From Lachnospiraceae bacterium (GTDB taxonomy: Bacteria; Bacillota; Clostridia; Lachnospirales; Lachnospiraceae), in NCBI GenBank assembly GCA_015057405.1, contig SVEK01000002.1:62001-126000 (forward strand): 64,000 nucleotides of DNA, in the 5' to 3' direction. Each line of letters opens with the position of its first letter. Position 1 is the first letter of the stretch. The notes beneath the pieces are model-generated. The model was given only the letters and a program-made list of their open reading frames with translations, was not told the origin of the DNA and ran no database searches. The translations under genes were made by a program, and so were the position numbers. This document shows positions 29,171-38,658 of the stretch, piece after piece.

Positions 29171-30456
29171 TGAAAATTATTAAACTTAACAACGAAACCC
29201 GCAAAGAGATACTTAACACATTAGCAACCAGAAGTCATACAGATAATGATGAATACACTAAGATTGTTAATGATATTGTAGAAAATGTAAGACTTAACGG
29301 AGACAAAGCTGTATTTGAATATACGAATAAATTTGATAAAGCAGATATTAACGAAAATAATTTTATAGTAACAGAAGAGGAAATTAAAGAAGCTTACAGC
29401 TTAGTTTCTGACAGACTTATAAGTATAATAAGAAATTCCATTGCTAACATAAAAGCATTTCATGAATGCCAGTTAAGACAGAGTTTTTTCAAAACAGAAG
29501 ACGGTATTATTCTTGGTCAGAGAGTTCTTCCCCTTGAAACAGTAGGTTTATATGTTCCGGGCGGCAAAGCAGCATATCCTTCGTCTGTTCTTATGAATGT
29601 AGTTCCTGCAAAAGTTGCCGGAGTGAAATGTGTACAGATTGCAACACCTGTTAATAGTGAAGGAAAAATCAATCCAAATACTTTAGTTGCTGCAAAAGAA
29701 GCAGGGGCTGATATAATATATAAAATGGGTGGTGCACAAGCAATAGCTGCATTTGCATACGGAACCGACATGGTTAAAAAAGCAGATAAGATTTGTGGCC
29801 CTGGTAATATATTTGTCGCACTTGCAAAACGAGCAGTATACGGCAGTGTCAATATTGATTCCATTGCAGGACCAAGCGAAATTCTTGTTCTTGCAGACGA
29901 AACTGCCAATCCAAGATTTGTTGCAGCAGACCTTTTGTCACAGGCTGAACATGATGAAATGGCATCGGCAATACTTGTTACAACCAGCGATACTCTTGCT
30001 CAAAAAGTAAAAGATGAACTTAATGCTTTTATAGAAAAACTGCCAAGAAAAGATATTATAACATCATCAATTAATAATTACTGTTACCTTGTAGTTGCAG
30101 ATTCAATGGATGACGCAACCAAATTAGTTGATGACATTGCATCAGAGCATCTTGAAATTGTAACTAAGAATCCTTTTGAAACAATGACAAAAGTACATAA
30201 CGCAGGAGCAATATTCCTTGGCGAGTATAGCAGCGAACCTCTTGGAGATTATTATGCAGGTCCAAACCACGTTTTACCAACTAACGGAACTGCCAGATTT
30301 TTCTCCCCACTTAGTGTGGATGACTTTATTAAAAAATCAAGTGTAATATCATATTCAAGAGAAGCACTGGAACCTGTTTATCAGGAAATAGTCGATTTTG
30401 CAAAAGCAGAAGGACTTACTGCTCATGCAAATTCCATTGCAGTACGCTTTGAATAA
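29170..30456 (+). CDS. hisD: Histidinol dehydrogenase
   Basis: This 428-aa zinc enzyme oxidises L-histidinol to histidine in two NAD-dependent steps. LGQRVLPLETVGLYVPGGKAAYPSSVLMN, CGPGNIFVALAKRAVYG, DSIAGPSEILVLAD and the zinc/catalytic region LLSQAEHDEMA are all present, as is SEHLEI. Length is normal. It ends the hisZGD run; hisB follows after a 132-bp gap with its own likely promoter. Confidence 0.97.
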   Translation: MKIIKLNNETRKEILNTLATRSHTDNDEYTKIVNDIVENVRLNGDKAVFEYTNKFDKADINENNFIVTEEEIKEAYSLVSDRLISIIRNSIANIKAFHECQLRQSFFKTEDGIILGQRVLPLETVGLYVPGGKAAYPSSVLMNVVPAKVAGVKCVQIATPVNSEGKINPNTLVAAKEAGADIIYKMGGAQAIAAFAYGTDMVKKADKICGPGNIFVALAKRAVYGSVNIDSIAGPSEILVLADETANPRFVAADLLSQAEHDEMASAILVTTSDTLAQKVKDELNAFIEKLPRKDIITSSINNYCYLVVADSMDDATKLVDDIASEHLEIVTKNPFETMTKVHNAGAIFLGEYSSEPLGDYYAGPNHVLPTNGTARFFSPLSVDDFIKKSSVISYSREALEPVYQEIVDFAKAEGLTAHANSIAVRFE

Positions 30457-30522
30457 ATTAATCATTTACAATGATGTGTAATACCGAACATCTAAATTTT
30501 TATTAGATTTTGCGTCTAATAG

Positions 30523-30550
30523 TTGCTTGTTTTTTATATTGAAATATAAT
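30523..30550 (+). promoter_or_regulatory. Promoter of hisB
   Basis: TTGCTT (30523-30528), 16-bp spacer and a perfect TATAAT (30545-30550) lie in the hisD-hisB gap. A 6-bp hairpin (ATTAGA/TCTAAT) just upstream followed by T-rich sequence may be a weak terminator of the hisD transcript. Confidence 0.5.
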
Positions 30551-30588
30551 ATACTGTAGTTTGATTTGAATAATTAGGAGGTTTATGT

Positions 30589-31176
30589 ATGAGCAGAAGC
30601 GCATCTGTTACCAGAAAAACCCGCGAAACTAACATTACTGCTTCTATCAATATCGATGGTTCAGGTGTATGTGAAGTTTCCACAGGAATAGGTTTTTTTG
30701 ACCACATGATTAATGGATTTGCAAGACATGGATTGTTTGACATCAAACTTACCGTGGAAGGTGATACCTGGGTTGACGGTCATCATACTGTAGAGGATGC
30801 CGGAATTGTTTTAGGACAGGCATTTAATGAGGCATTAGGAACCAAAGAAGGAATTACCCGTTTTGGTGACTGCACACTTCCAATGGATGATGCACTTGTT
30901 CTTGCAGCTGTAGATATTTCAGGTAGACATTATCTGGAATTTGATTTACCGCTTGATTCGCCTGCAATAGGAGAGTTTGACACACAGCTCGTAAAAGAAT
31001 TTTTCTATGCATTTGCTGATACTGCCCATATTAATCTTCACATTAAAAAGATCAACGGAGCTAATGCACATCATATAGTTGAAGCAGCATTCAAAGCAGT
31101 TGCCAGGGCATTATGTCAGGCAGCAAGCATTAATCCAAGAATTAACGGAGTACTTTCTACAAAGGGTGTACTATAA
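30589..31176 (+). CDS. hisB: Imidazoleglycerol-phosphate dehydratase
   Basis: This 195-aa manganese enzyme converts imidazole glycerol phosphate to imidazole acetol phosphate. The internal duplicated metal-binding histidine motifs are clear: FFDHMINGFARHG and DGHHTVEDAGI in the first half, AHINLHI and NAHHIVEAAFK in the second. There is no histidinol-phosphatase fusion. TAGGAGG precedes the ATG. Confidence 0.97.
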   Translation: MSRSASVTRKTRETNITASINIDGSGVCEVSTGIGFFDHMINGFARHGLFDIKLTVEGDTWVDGHHTVEDAGIVLGQAFNEALGTKEGITRFGDCTLPMDDALVLAAVDISGRHYLEFDLPLDSPAIGEFDTQLVKEFFYAFADTAHINLHIKKINGANAHHIVEAAFKAVARALCQAASINPRINGVLSTKGVL

Positions 31177-31191
31177 CCGGGGGATGAAATA

Positions 31192-32427
31192 ATGGCATAC
31201 AAAAAATTAATTCCATTTATAAATACAGAAAGCGAAAGCATCGACAGTGTTATTAATCAGGCTGTAAAGTATGTTAATATGGGCGCTGACGAATTATTTG
31301 TGTTCAGATATTCACCAAGCGAACTTGAGCGTGAAGAGTTTCTTACTTTACTCAAGAAGTTAACAGATACTGTTGATGTTCCTATAATTGCGGGAATATA
31401 TCTCAAACGTTTTGAAGATGCAAAAAAAGCTTTTTATACCGGAATATCAAAAATTGCCGTGCAAAATAAACTTTTGGACGATTATATTGCATTTAACGAG
31501 GCAGTTGAAAGATTCGGTAAAGAAAATGTGTATCTTGAAATGGATGAACGTGAATTTATTTCTGATGATTATGACACAGAATACTACATTGTTAAACATT
31601 TGTCACTTTCAGAAGATTTTATTAACAAAGCCAATAATGAAAATTACCATCTGCTTCTTAGAGACAGCTTAAGAAAAAACAAACTCGAAACATTATATTC
31701 AATTGACAGAGTCGAAGCTGTATCAACAAATTCCCTATACGACAAGAATCTTATGCTTGTAAAAAAAGAACTTGTTGATAACGGAATTGATATGAACATT
31801 TTTTCAAGTTCATTATCATTTAAAGATTTAAAAACAGATGCAAACGGATTGGTTCCTGTAATTGTACAAGATTATAAAACAGAAAAAGTTCTTATGCTTG
31901 CATATATGAATGAAGAATCCTTTAATTCAACACTTGAAACCGGAATGATGACTTATTACAGTCGCAGCAGACAGGAAATATGGTGCAAAGGATTAACTTC
32001 AGGTCATTTCCAATATGTAAAAAAACTGTTAATTGATTGCGATAATGATACAATACTTGCAAAAGTCAGACAAGTTGGAGCTGCGTGTCACACAGGCAAT
32101 TTAAGTTGTTTTTACAGAGAACTTGCATCAAAAGATTATGATGACACTAATCCATATAAAGTGTTTGATGATGTATACAATGTAATTATGGATAGAAAAG
32201 CTAATCCAAAGGAAGGGTCTTATACTAATTACCTTTTTGAACAGGGAATTGATAAGATTCTTAAAAAATGTGGTGAAGAAGCTACAGAAATGATTATAGC
32301 AGCTAAGAATCCGAATGCTGAAGAATTAAAATATGAAATATCCGATTTCTTATATCATCTTATGGTTTTAATGGCAGAATGTGATCTTACATGGGATGAT
32401 ATAACGAAAGAACTGGCCAATAGATAA
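31192..32427 (+). CDS. hisIE: Degenerate HisF-like barrel fused to HisI and HisE
   Basis: The 411-aa protein has three parts. Residues 1 to about 205 read as a diverged HisA/HisF-type TIM barrel (KKLIPFINT at strand 1, [35 protein letters not shown]). The first catalytic Asp of HisF (IPCLD) is Asn here (residue 11); an Asp remains in VYLEMDERE. Residues about 215-310 are phosphoribosyl-AMP cyclohydrolase ([35 protein letters not shown] with zinc Cys/His/Asp). Residues about 320-411 are the phosphoribosyl-ATP pyrophosphohydrolase ([19 protein letters not shown]). HisI and HisE should be active; the barrel is probably structural or regulatory. hisC, hisH, hisA and hisF are not in the window. 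Confidence 0.88.
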   Translation: MAYKKLIPFINTESESIDSVINQAVKYVNMGADELFVFRYSPSELEREEFLTLLKKLTDTVDVPIIAGIYLKRFEDAKKAFYTGISKIAVQNKLLDDYIAFNEAVERFGKENVYLEMDEREFISDDYDTEYYIVKHLSLSEDFINKANNENYHLLLRDSLRKNKLETLYSIDRVEAVSTNSLYDKNLMLVKKELVDNGIDMNIFSSSLSFKDLKTDANGLVPVIVQDYKTEKVLMLAYMNEESFNSTLETGMMTYYSRSRQEIWCKGLTSGHFQYVKKLLIDCDNDTILAKVRQVGAACHTGNLSCFYRELASKDYDDTNPYKVFDDVYNVIMDRKANPKEGSYTNYLFEQGIDKILKKCGEEATEMIIAAKNPNAEELKYEISDFLYHLMVLMAECDLTWDDITKELANR

Positions 32428-32439
32428 GGAGGAACAAAA

Positions 32440-32616
32440 ATGATTTCAACATTATTAACAGCAACTTCAATGGGACTTTCAACTGCATTTGCTCATTATT
32501 TCGTGAAAATGGTGATGTTTGTTATTGCAGCTGCAGCAGGTATTTTCATTGGAATTAAAATTAAGCAGAGAAAAGATGCTAAAAATAATATCGATTCTAA
32601 TAAAGATAAGGAATAA
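32440..32616 (+). CDS. 58-aa single-pass membrane peptide
   Basis: An ATG 7 bp after a perfect AAGGAGG (32427-32433) opens a 58-codon frame ending at TAA 32614-32616. It encodes a polar N-terminus, one hydrophobic segment (about residues 20-40, VKMVMFVIAAAAGIFIGIKI) and a highly charged Lys/Asp tail. The strong ribosome-binding site and its fit between hisIE and rnhB argue for a real gene. Function unknown; single-pass peptides of this type are common in Lachnospiraceae. Confidence 0.6.
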   Translation: MISTLLTATSMGLSTAFAHYFVKMVMFVIAAAAGIFIGIKIKQRKDAKNNIDSNKDKE

Positions 32617-32625
32617 ATAAATACA

Positions 32626-33282
32626 ATGGCCGAAACAAAAAAAGAAGAGCGTGAAAGAAAAAAAAGAGAAAAAGCACAAGCTGAACGCATACGACTTGAT
32701 GCAATGATGGAATACGAGCGTAAGTACGGTGAGTTTCAGTATATATGTGGTGTTGACGAAGCCGGCAGAGGCCCTCTCGCAGGACCTGTTGTTGCCGGTG
32801 CAGTTATTTTACCAAAAGACTGCTATATAGAATATCTCAATGACTCTAAGAAACTTAGTGAAAAAAGAAGAGAAGCTCTTTATGATATAATTACCGAAAA
32901 AGCAATTGCCTACGGTGTTGGAATTGTTTCGCCTGAAGTTATTGATGAAATCAATATTCTTGAAGCTACATATCTTGCAATGAAGGAAGCGATAGCTAAT
33001 CTTAATGTCAAGCCACAAATGATACTTGCTGATGCAGTTCATATTCCGGAGATTGGAATTCCTCAGATTGGAATTGTTAAAGGAGATGCAAAAAGCGTCT
33101 CAATTGCCGCTGCAAGTATTATTGCGAAAGTAACACGAGACCGAATGATGTGTATGTATGATGAATTATATCCCGAATATGGTTTTGCAAAACATAAAGG
33201 ATATGGCACAAAAGCTCATATGGATGCATTACACACATACGGAATAACTCCAATACACAGAACTACTTTTGTTCATTTATAG
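32626..33282 (+). CDS. rnhB: Ribonuclease HII
   Basis: This 218-aa enzyme nicks RNA in RNA-DNA hybrids and removes misincorporated ribonucleotides. The catalytic motif [21 protein letters not shown] begins at about residue 43, with the other acidic residues in [12 protein letters not shown] and ILADAV. The N-terminal about 40 residues are a Lys/Arg/Glu-rich helix, shorter than in B. subtilis RnhB but of the same kind. The ribosome-binding site is weak (AAGGA, 14 bp away), so the start could be downstream at 32704. Confidence 0.93.
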   Translation: MAETKKEERERKKREKAQAERIRLDAMMEYERKYGEFQYICGVDEAGRGPLAGPVVAGAVILPKDCYIEYLNDSKKLSEKRREALYDIITEKAIAYGVGIVSPEVIDEINILEATYLAMKEAIANLNVKPQMILADAVHIPEIGIPQIGIVKGDAKSVSIAAASIIAKVTRDRMMCMYDELYPEYGFAKHKGYGTKAHMDALHTYGITPIHRTTFVHL

Positions 33283-33322
33283 TTACAATCTACTTATTGG
33301 TAACAAGCAAGGAGCTGATATT

Positions 33323-33616
33323 ATGGAGTGGAAATTAAGAAAAAAGAAAGCCGTTGCACTACAATATGAACCTGAAGAGGACCAGGCACCAAAAGTAATC
33401 GCCTCAGGGGAAGGTTATCTTGCTGAAAAAATGATTGAAAAAGCTGTTACAGAAGATATCCCTGTACACCGTGACGAAAAACTTGCCGATTCGCTCTCAA
33501 GTTTAGATATAGGTGAAAGTATTCCACCGGAATTATATCAGATCGTTGCTGAAATACTTATTTATGTAGACCATATGGATAAAATCAAAGGTAAAGTAAT
33601 GCCTGATAGGAAGTGA
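33323..33616 (+). CDS. FlhB C-terminal-like protein (YlqH type)
   Basis: This 97-aa protein resembles the cytoplasmic C-terminal domain of the flagellar export protein FlhB without its membrane part. Typical stretches are AVALQYEPEEDQAPKVIASGEGYLAEKMIEKA and IPVHRDEKLADSL; the NPTH autocleavage motif of full FlhB is missing. Stand-alone FlhB tails (B. subtilis YlqH) occur next to rnhB and yraN in many Firmicutes, including ones without flagella. AAGGAG is 8 bp before the ATG at 33323; the earlier in-frame ATG at 33269 lies inside rnhB. Confidence 0.85.
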   Translation: MEWKLRKKKAVALQYEPEEDQAPKVIASGEGYLAEKMIEKAVTEDIPVHRDEKLADSLSSLDIGESIPPELYQIVAEILIYVDHMDKIKGKVMPDRK

Positions 33617-33620
33617 GAAC

Positions 33621-33962
33621 ATTAATAAACGCTTATTGGGAAATGAAAAAGAACAAATTGCTGTCTCTTATCTTATATCAAATGATTATCAGATTATCTT
33701 TCGGAATTATCGAACCAACACAGGTGAAATAGATATTATCGCCATCAAAAATAATACGATAGTTTTCATTGAAGTAAAGTACAGAAAAAATGCAAATTAC
33801 GGTTATCCGCAGGAAGCGGTAACATATAACAAGCAGCAAACAATACGAAACACTGCTTTGTATTTTATGTATAAAAATAACATCTCCCCCGATACAGGCT
33901 TCAGGTTTGATGTTATTAATATATTAGGAAATGAAATAACTCACATTGAAAATGCATTTTAA
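33621..33962 (+). CDS. YraN/UPF0102 family nuclease-like protein, probable AUU start
   Basis: This 113-aa protein is a UPF0102 member with the restriction-endonuclease-like core: TGEIDIIAIKNNTIVFIEVKYR gives the D...E-x-K catalytic pattern. Family members usually begin M-N-K-R-x-x-G-x-x-x-E. The only frame matching this reads ATT-AAT-AAA-CGC (INKRLLGNEKE) from 33621, with AGGAAG 7 bp upstream, so a rare AUU start is likely. The alternative TTG at 33636 loses the conserved NKR and has no ribosome-binding site. Function of the family is not settled. Confidence 0.8.
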   Translation: MNKRLLGNEKEQIAVSYLISNDYQIIFRNYRTNTGEIDIIAIKNNTIVFIEVKYRKNANYGYPQEAVTYNKQQTIRNTALYFMYKNNISPDTGFRFDVINILGNEITHIENAF

Positions 33963-33964
33963 AT

Positions 33965-35116
33965 CTATATATTATTTTGTTTGTTCTTTAACAAATCAAT
34001 AATCAAGGCCGAATGATCAATTAGTTCACTTAAAGAAGAATCACAATTTATTGTATTAATTATTTTTCCTATCTGTTCACTCATATCAACATTTCTGTAA
34101 TACTCTCTTGATTTAAGTTCATTTGTGCAATAAGTAAGGTTCGTAGTATAAATTCTGTTAAAGAGTCCTTCTTTATATGCTTTATCAAATTTTTCAAGTC
34201 CGTCATTGAATAACCCGTAGGTTGCAGCAATTATAACTTTATTTGCTCCTCGTCTTTTCAATTCTGTGGCTGTTTTTATCATGCTGTTACCGGAATCTAT
34301 CATATCATCCACGATAATAACATCTTTTCCTTTTATGTCACCACCAAGAAATTCAACTGCTACAACAGGATTAGTACCATCAACTAATTCCGAATAATTT
34401 TTTCTTTCATAAAACATACCCATATTAATACCAAGAATAGAAGAGTAAAATACAACTCTTCCCATACCGCCAATATCAGGAGAAACTATAATTAATGAGT
34501 CTTTGTCAATTGTAATTCCTTCATTACCATTGATTATAGCATCAATAAAATTATATGATGTCGGATAGTTATCTATACCCTGAATCGGAATTGCATTTTG
34601 CACACGCGGTTCATGGGCATCAAATGTTATAAAATTACTAATGCCCATACCAAACATATCTTTAAGTGCGATAGAAGGGTCAAGTGATTCAAGACGGCTT
34701 CTGTTATCAAATCTGCATTCATATAAAAACGGCATGATAACATTTATTCTATGGGCAGTACCTCGACATGCGCTTATTATTCTCTTGAGATCCATAAAGT
34801 GTTCATCAGGTGTAGCGCCATATGGATATCCCTTCATTGCTTCTTCATCATTTCGATTAACAACATCAGTAATTATATATAAATCAGTACCACGAACAGA
34901 TTCTTCAATAACAGCGCGTCTTTCACCGGTTCTAAGATATTCCATATGATAATTAGCAAGATAGCTATCTGTATTAACAGATTCATTAGTACATAAATTT
35001 AATATAATAGTGTTAATTTTATCTCCGAGTTCTCTACAGTTATGCATAGCAATAATTTTAAGAGGTGCAACACGCATAGTTGAAGAATTAAGGATATCAT
35101 AAGTATTTTCAGACAT
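33965..35116 (-). CDS. prs: Ribose-phosphate pyrophosphokinase (PRPP synthase)
   Basis: This 383-aa protein belongs to the PRPP synthase family; PRPP feeds histidine (hisG here), pyrimidine and purine synthesis. Motifs visible: the N-terminal region, YPYGATPDEHF, ISNFITFDAHEPRVQNAI, SPDIGGMGRVVFY, and the PRPP loop VIIVDDMIDSGNSM. It is longer than the standard 315-aa enzyme, with an N-terminal extension and insertions around 75-120, a form seen in Lachnospiraceae. The ATG at 35116 has GGAGG 6 bp upstream; the 10-residue longer reading to 35146 is less likely. Confidence 0.9.
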   Translation of the reverse strand: MSENTYDILNSSTMRVAPLKIIAMHNCRELGDKINTIILNLCTNESVNTDSYLANYHMEYLRTGERRAVIEESVRGTDLYIITDVVNRNDEEAMKGYPYGATPDEHFMDLKRIISACRGTAHRINVIMPFLYECRFDNRSRLESLDPSIALKDMFGMGISNFITFDAHEPRVQNAIPIQGIDNYPTSYNFIDAIINGNEGITIDKDSLIIVSPDIGGMGRVVFYSSILGINMGMFYERKNYSELVDGTNPVVAVEFLGGDIKGKDVIIVDDMIDSGNSMIKTATELKRRGANKVIIAATYGLFNDGLEKFDKAYKEGLFNRIYTTNLTYCTNELKSREYYRNVDMSEQIGKIINTINCDSSLSELIDHSALIIDLLKNKQNNI

Positions 35117-35445
35117 TTTTCTGCCTCCGTAATTTATATCATTCATAACGATAATAGTATACTATATTTTATTATATATAATAGCAAATGCTAAAGCGGT
35201 TTGTGTAAAATCATTCCAACATAATATTATTTTTACTTAAATGAGTATAACATACCGAATAGAAAAAATGTACTTTAATTTTTAGACACATTATGTTAAA
35301 CTATCTTGAGAGTTTCTGTTCTAAAACACTGATTTATACATTAATTCTAATATATTATGTATGTACACAATCATATATTGTCATATTAATTACTAATCAT
35401 TGTTTTTACAGTTTAATACATTTTACAAATGGAGGTTCATTTAAA
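35117..35445. other. 329-bp divergent intergenic region, prs / lipoprotein
   Basis: Very AT-rich. Rightward TTTAAT (35275-35280), 17 bp, TAAACT (35298-35303) could drive the lipoprotein, leaving a roughly 135-nt leader with a small ACAAT/ATTGT hairpin and GGAGGT at 35431-35436. The leftward prs promoter is unclear: several -10-like TATAAT strings exist without a convincing -35. No ORF or known riboswitch seen. Confidence 0.4.
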
Positions 35446-36636
35446 ATGAAAAAATTTAAGATGTTAGTCCTTGCAATAGGAATCATACTTACACTTACAG
35501 GTTGTAGCGGTTCTTCCGATGAATCAGGAAACGGCGATGGATATGACACAGGCGATACCGAACTTGACGACGCACTTGCTGCTATGGATGCATATAATCC
35601 TACCGATTTTGTCGAACTTGGTGAATACAAAGGAGTTCCGGTTAATGTTTATGTATCCGATGATGAGATTGACGGAGAAATAATGTCAATCATTAGCGAA
35701 AATTCTTCTTTTGAACAGATCAAAAAAGGAAAAGTTAAAGATGGTAATACGGTTAATATTGATTTCACCGGAAAAATGAACGGCGAAGAATTTGAAGGCG
35801 GAAGCTCAAAAGGCTTTGCTCTTGAAATCGGTTCAAACAGTTTTATTGATGGTTTTGAAGAAGGACTTATCGGAGTTGCAGTAGGTGAAACTGTTTCACT
35901 TAACCTTTCTTTCCCTGATCCGTATCCTAACAGTCCTGATCTTGCCGGAAAGCCTGTTACATTTGACGTAACAGTTAATTATATTCAGGGAGATGCTATA
36001 GTTCCGGAATTTGATGATAAATTTGTTAAAGAATATACAAAAGATGAATATAAAACAGTAGATGAATACAAAGAAGTAATTAAAGATAACATCATAGAGG
36101 AAAAACGTTCAACAGCCGGTGATACAGCCTTTAATACTGTTCTTAGCACCTCAAAGGTTATTGAATGTCCTGATTATCTTGTAAATATAATGAAATTACG
36201 TCTTGATGCAACCAATCGTGCCATGGCAACATCTAACGGATACAATGATTTCAACAAGTTTCTTACGGAAGTAATGCAATACACAGAAGAACAGTATAAC
36301 GAAGAGCTTATATCTACTGCTACATCATATGCAGAACAGAAGCTCATCGCTGAAGCAATAGCAGCAAAAGAAAATATTACTGTTACAGAAGAAGAATACA
36401 ACGAACAGCTTGCCAGCGCTCTTAGCAGCACAGGTAATGCAACAGAAGAAGAACTTGATAAGTTTATGGTAGAAACTTACCGTTCAAGAGCAGAGGATAT
36501 GATTAATGAATCTGTTCTTATGCAGAAAGTAATTCAATTTGTTAAAGATAATTGTACTGAAGTAACAACACCTCCTGCAGAAGATAATCCAGATGATAAA
36601 GATACTACATCTGACACCAAATCTGATGCAGAATAA
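35446..36636 (+). CDS. Lipid-anchored trigger-factor-like peptidyl-prolyl isomerase
   Basis: This 396-aa protein has a lipoprotein signal (MKKFKMLVLAIGIILTLTGC, lipobox LTGC, Cys20). A Gly/Ser/Asp linker leads to a segment like the end of the trigger-factor ribosome-binding domain, an FKBP-type isomerase domain (about 95-180: GNTVNIDFTGKMNGEEFEGGSS, FIDGFEEGLIGVAVGE) and a helical trigger-factor C-terminal chaperone domain (about 185-375), then an acidic Thr-rich tail. The ribosome-docking motif is absent. It is therefore expected to act outside the membrane as a foldase, like PrsA, not on the ribosome. The start at 35446 has GGAGGT 9 bp upstream. Confidence 0.85.
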   Translation: MKKFKMLVLAIGIILTLTGCSGSSDESGNGDGYDTGDTELDDALAAMDAYNPTDFVELGEYKGVPVNVYVSDDEIDGEIMSIISENSSFEQIKKGKVKDGNTVNIDFTGKMNGEEFEGGSSKGFALEIGSNSFIDGFEEGLIGVAVGETVSLNLSFPDPYPNSPDLAGKPVTFDVTVNYIQGDAIVPEFDDKFVKEYTKDEYKTVDEYKEVIKDNIIEEKRSTAGDTAFNTVLSTSKVIECPDYLVNIMKLRLDATNRAMATSNGYNDFNKFLTEVMQYTEEQYNEELISTATSYAEQKLIAEAIAAKENITVTEEEYNEQLASALSSTGNATEEELDKFMVETYRSRAEDMINESVLMQKVIQFVKDNCTEVTTPPAEDNPDDKDTTSDTKSDAE

Positions 36637-36656
36637 TAATCAGGGGGATATGACTA

Positions 36657-37982
36657 ATGAGTAAACCTATAGTAGCAATCGTAGGCAGACCTAATGTCGG
36701 AAAATCAACTTTATTTAATGCATTAGCCGGTGAAAAGATTGCAATTGTAAAGGATACTCCGGGTGTAACACGAGACAGAATATATGCAGATGTTTCATGG
36801 CTTAACACACAGTTTGCTTTGATTGATACCGGTGGTATTGAACCCAATACCAATGATGTAATTTTATCTCACATGAGAGAACAGGCAGAGATTGCCATTG
36901 ACATGGCAGATGTCATAATATTTATGACCGATGTTAAACAAGGTGTCGTGGATGCTGATTTTAGTGTTGCAACAATGCTTCGCAAATCAGGAAAACCGGT
37001 TATACTTGTTGTTAATAAAGTTGATAACTTTGATAAGTATTCTGCCGATGTTTATGAGTTTTATAATCTTGGAATCGGTGACCCAATTCCGATTTCAGCT
37101 TCTTCAAAACTCGGAATTGGAGATATGTTAGACCGCGTCTTAAATGAATTTAACACAACTGATGAAGAAGAGGAAGAAGATGACCGTCCAAAGATTGCAA
37201 TAATCGGCAAACCAAACGTTGGTAAATCCTCTTTAATTAATCGTATAACAGGCGAAAACAGAGTAATTGTTTCAGATATTGCAGGAACAACAAGAGATGC
37301 AATTGATACAGACGTTATTTACAATGATAAAGAGTATGTATTTATTGATACTGCAGGATTAAGACGTAAGAATAAAATCAAAGAAGAACTTGAACGTTAC
37401 AGTATTATTAGAGCAGTTGCGGCTATAGAACGTGCTGACGTAGTAATTATGATGATTGATGCAACAGAAGGCGTTACAGAACAGGATGCCAAAATTGCCG
37501 GTATTGCTCATGACCGCGGAAAAGGAATGATTATTGCAGTTAACAAATGGGATGCAATTGAAAAAGATACCCACACTGCCAATAAATTTACGGAGAATAT
37601 TCGCGTTATTCTCTCATTCGTTCCTTATGCATCAGTTATATATATATCTGCTAAGTCAGGACAGCGTATCAACAAACTGTTTGATCTTTTAGATACGGTA
37701 ATAATGAATCATCAGCTCAGAGTTGCTACAGGTGTTCTTAATGAAATCCTTACTGAAGCAGTTGCAATGCAACAGCCTCCGACTGATAAAGGAAAACGTT
37801 TGAAGTTATTCTATATAACTCAGGTAAGTGTGAAACCACCAACTTTTGTTATATTTGTAAATGACAAGAAGTTAATGCATTTTTCATATGAAAGATACAT
37901 CGAGAATAAAATTCGCGAAGCTTTTGGTTTTGCCGGAACTCCAATTAAAATTTTCATTAGAGAAAGAAAGGGACAGGATTAA
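36657..37982 (+). CDS. der: GTPase Der (EngA)
   Basis: This 441-aa protein has two tandem GTPase domains (GRPNVGKST at about 9 and GKPNVGKSS at about 183, each with DTPG/IAGT and NKVD/NKWD motifs) and a C-terminal KH-like domain. It is essential for maturation of the 50S subunit. An acidic linker (DEEEEEDD) separates the domains. CAGGGGG precedes the ATG. The stop overlaps plsY by one base, so der, plsY and gpsA form one operon. Confidence 0.97.
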   Translation: MSKPIVAIVGRPNVGKSTLFNALAGEKIAIVKDTPGVTRDRIYADVSWLNTQFALIDTGGIEPNTNDVILSHMREQAEIAIDMADVIIFMTDVKQGVVDADFSVATMLRKSGKPVILVVNKVDNFDKYSADVYEFYNLGIGDPIPISASSKLGIGDMLDRVLNEFNTTDEEEEEDDRPKIAIIGKPNVGKSSLINRITGENRVIVSDIAGTTRDAIDTDVIYNDKEYVFIDTAGLRRKNKIKEELERYSIIRAVAAIERADVVIMMIDATEGVTEQDAKIAGIAHDRGKGMIIAVNKWDAIEKDTHTANKFTENIRVILSFVPYASVIYISAKSGQRINKLFDLLDTVIMNHQLRVATGVLNEILTEAVAMQQPPTDKGKRLKLFYITQVSVKPPTFVIFVNDKKLMHFSYERYIENKIREAFGFAGTPIKIFIRERKGQD

Positions 37983-38656
37983 TGGGTAATCTGGTACTTG
38001 TAGAGATAATAATATGGGCTGTAGTATCCTATTTGTTAGGTTCTGTATCATTTGGATATATTGTTGGTAAAGAATCCGGTATTGACATACGAAGCAAAGG
38101 TAGTGGCAGTACAGGAACAACAAATGCACTTAGAACGCTCGGAATCAAAGCCGCACTACTTACATTTTTAGGTGATTTTTTCAAAGCTTTTATTCCTTGC
38201 TTTATTGCAGGTTTATTATCAGTTTCTTTATTTGGTGATACAAAGGAATTTTCTTTAGTGATAAGTATGATTGCCGGTCTTGGTGCTGTTCTTGGACATA
38301 ATTTTCCGTTTTGGATGCACTTTAAAGGCGGGAAAGGAATAGCAGTTACTGCAGGTGTAACAGTAGCACTTTCATATACACACTGGTATTATCCTTTGAT
38401 ATGTGTTTTGCTTTTTGTTTTAATAGTTATTCTTACCAAATATGTTTCCGTTGGTTCATTATGCATACCTGCATGGGCAGTACCTGTTTATGCGATTATA
38501 TTTGAAAGAAACAATTCTTATTTCGTATATTTGATGGTACTTGGATTTGTATTTACAGTACTAGCATTTATAATGCATGCTGCCAATGTCAAAAGATTAC
38601 TTAACGGAACAGAAAACAAACTATTTGGAAAAGATAAGAAGAAAACGGAGGAATAA
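37982..38656 (+). CDS. plsY: Acyl-phosphate:glycerol-3-phosphate acyltransferase PlsY
   Basis: This 224-aa integral membrane enzyme transfers the acyl group from acyl-phosphate (made by PlsX) to glycerol-3-phosphate (made by GpsA, next gene). The three cytoplasmic motifs are present: SVSFGYIVGK near the start, GSGSTGTTNALRTLG, and LGHNFPFWMHFKGGKGIAV. Five or more hydrophobic helices are visible. It sits 2 bp before gpsA, pairing the two steps. Confidence 0.96.
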   Translation: MGNLVLVEIIIWAVVSYLLGSVSFGYIVGKESGIDIRSKGSGSTGTTNALRTLGIKAALLTFLGDFFKAFIPCFIAGLLSVSLFGDTKEFSLVISMIAGLGAVLGHNFPFWMHFKGGKGIAVTAGVTVALSYTHWYYPLICVLLFVLIVILTKYVSVGSLCIPAWAVPVYAIIFERNNSYFVYLMVLGFVFTVLAFIMHAANVKRLLNGTENKLFGKDKKKTEE

Positions 38657-38658
38657 AA

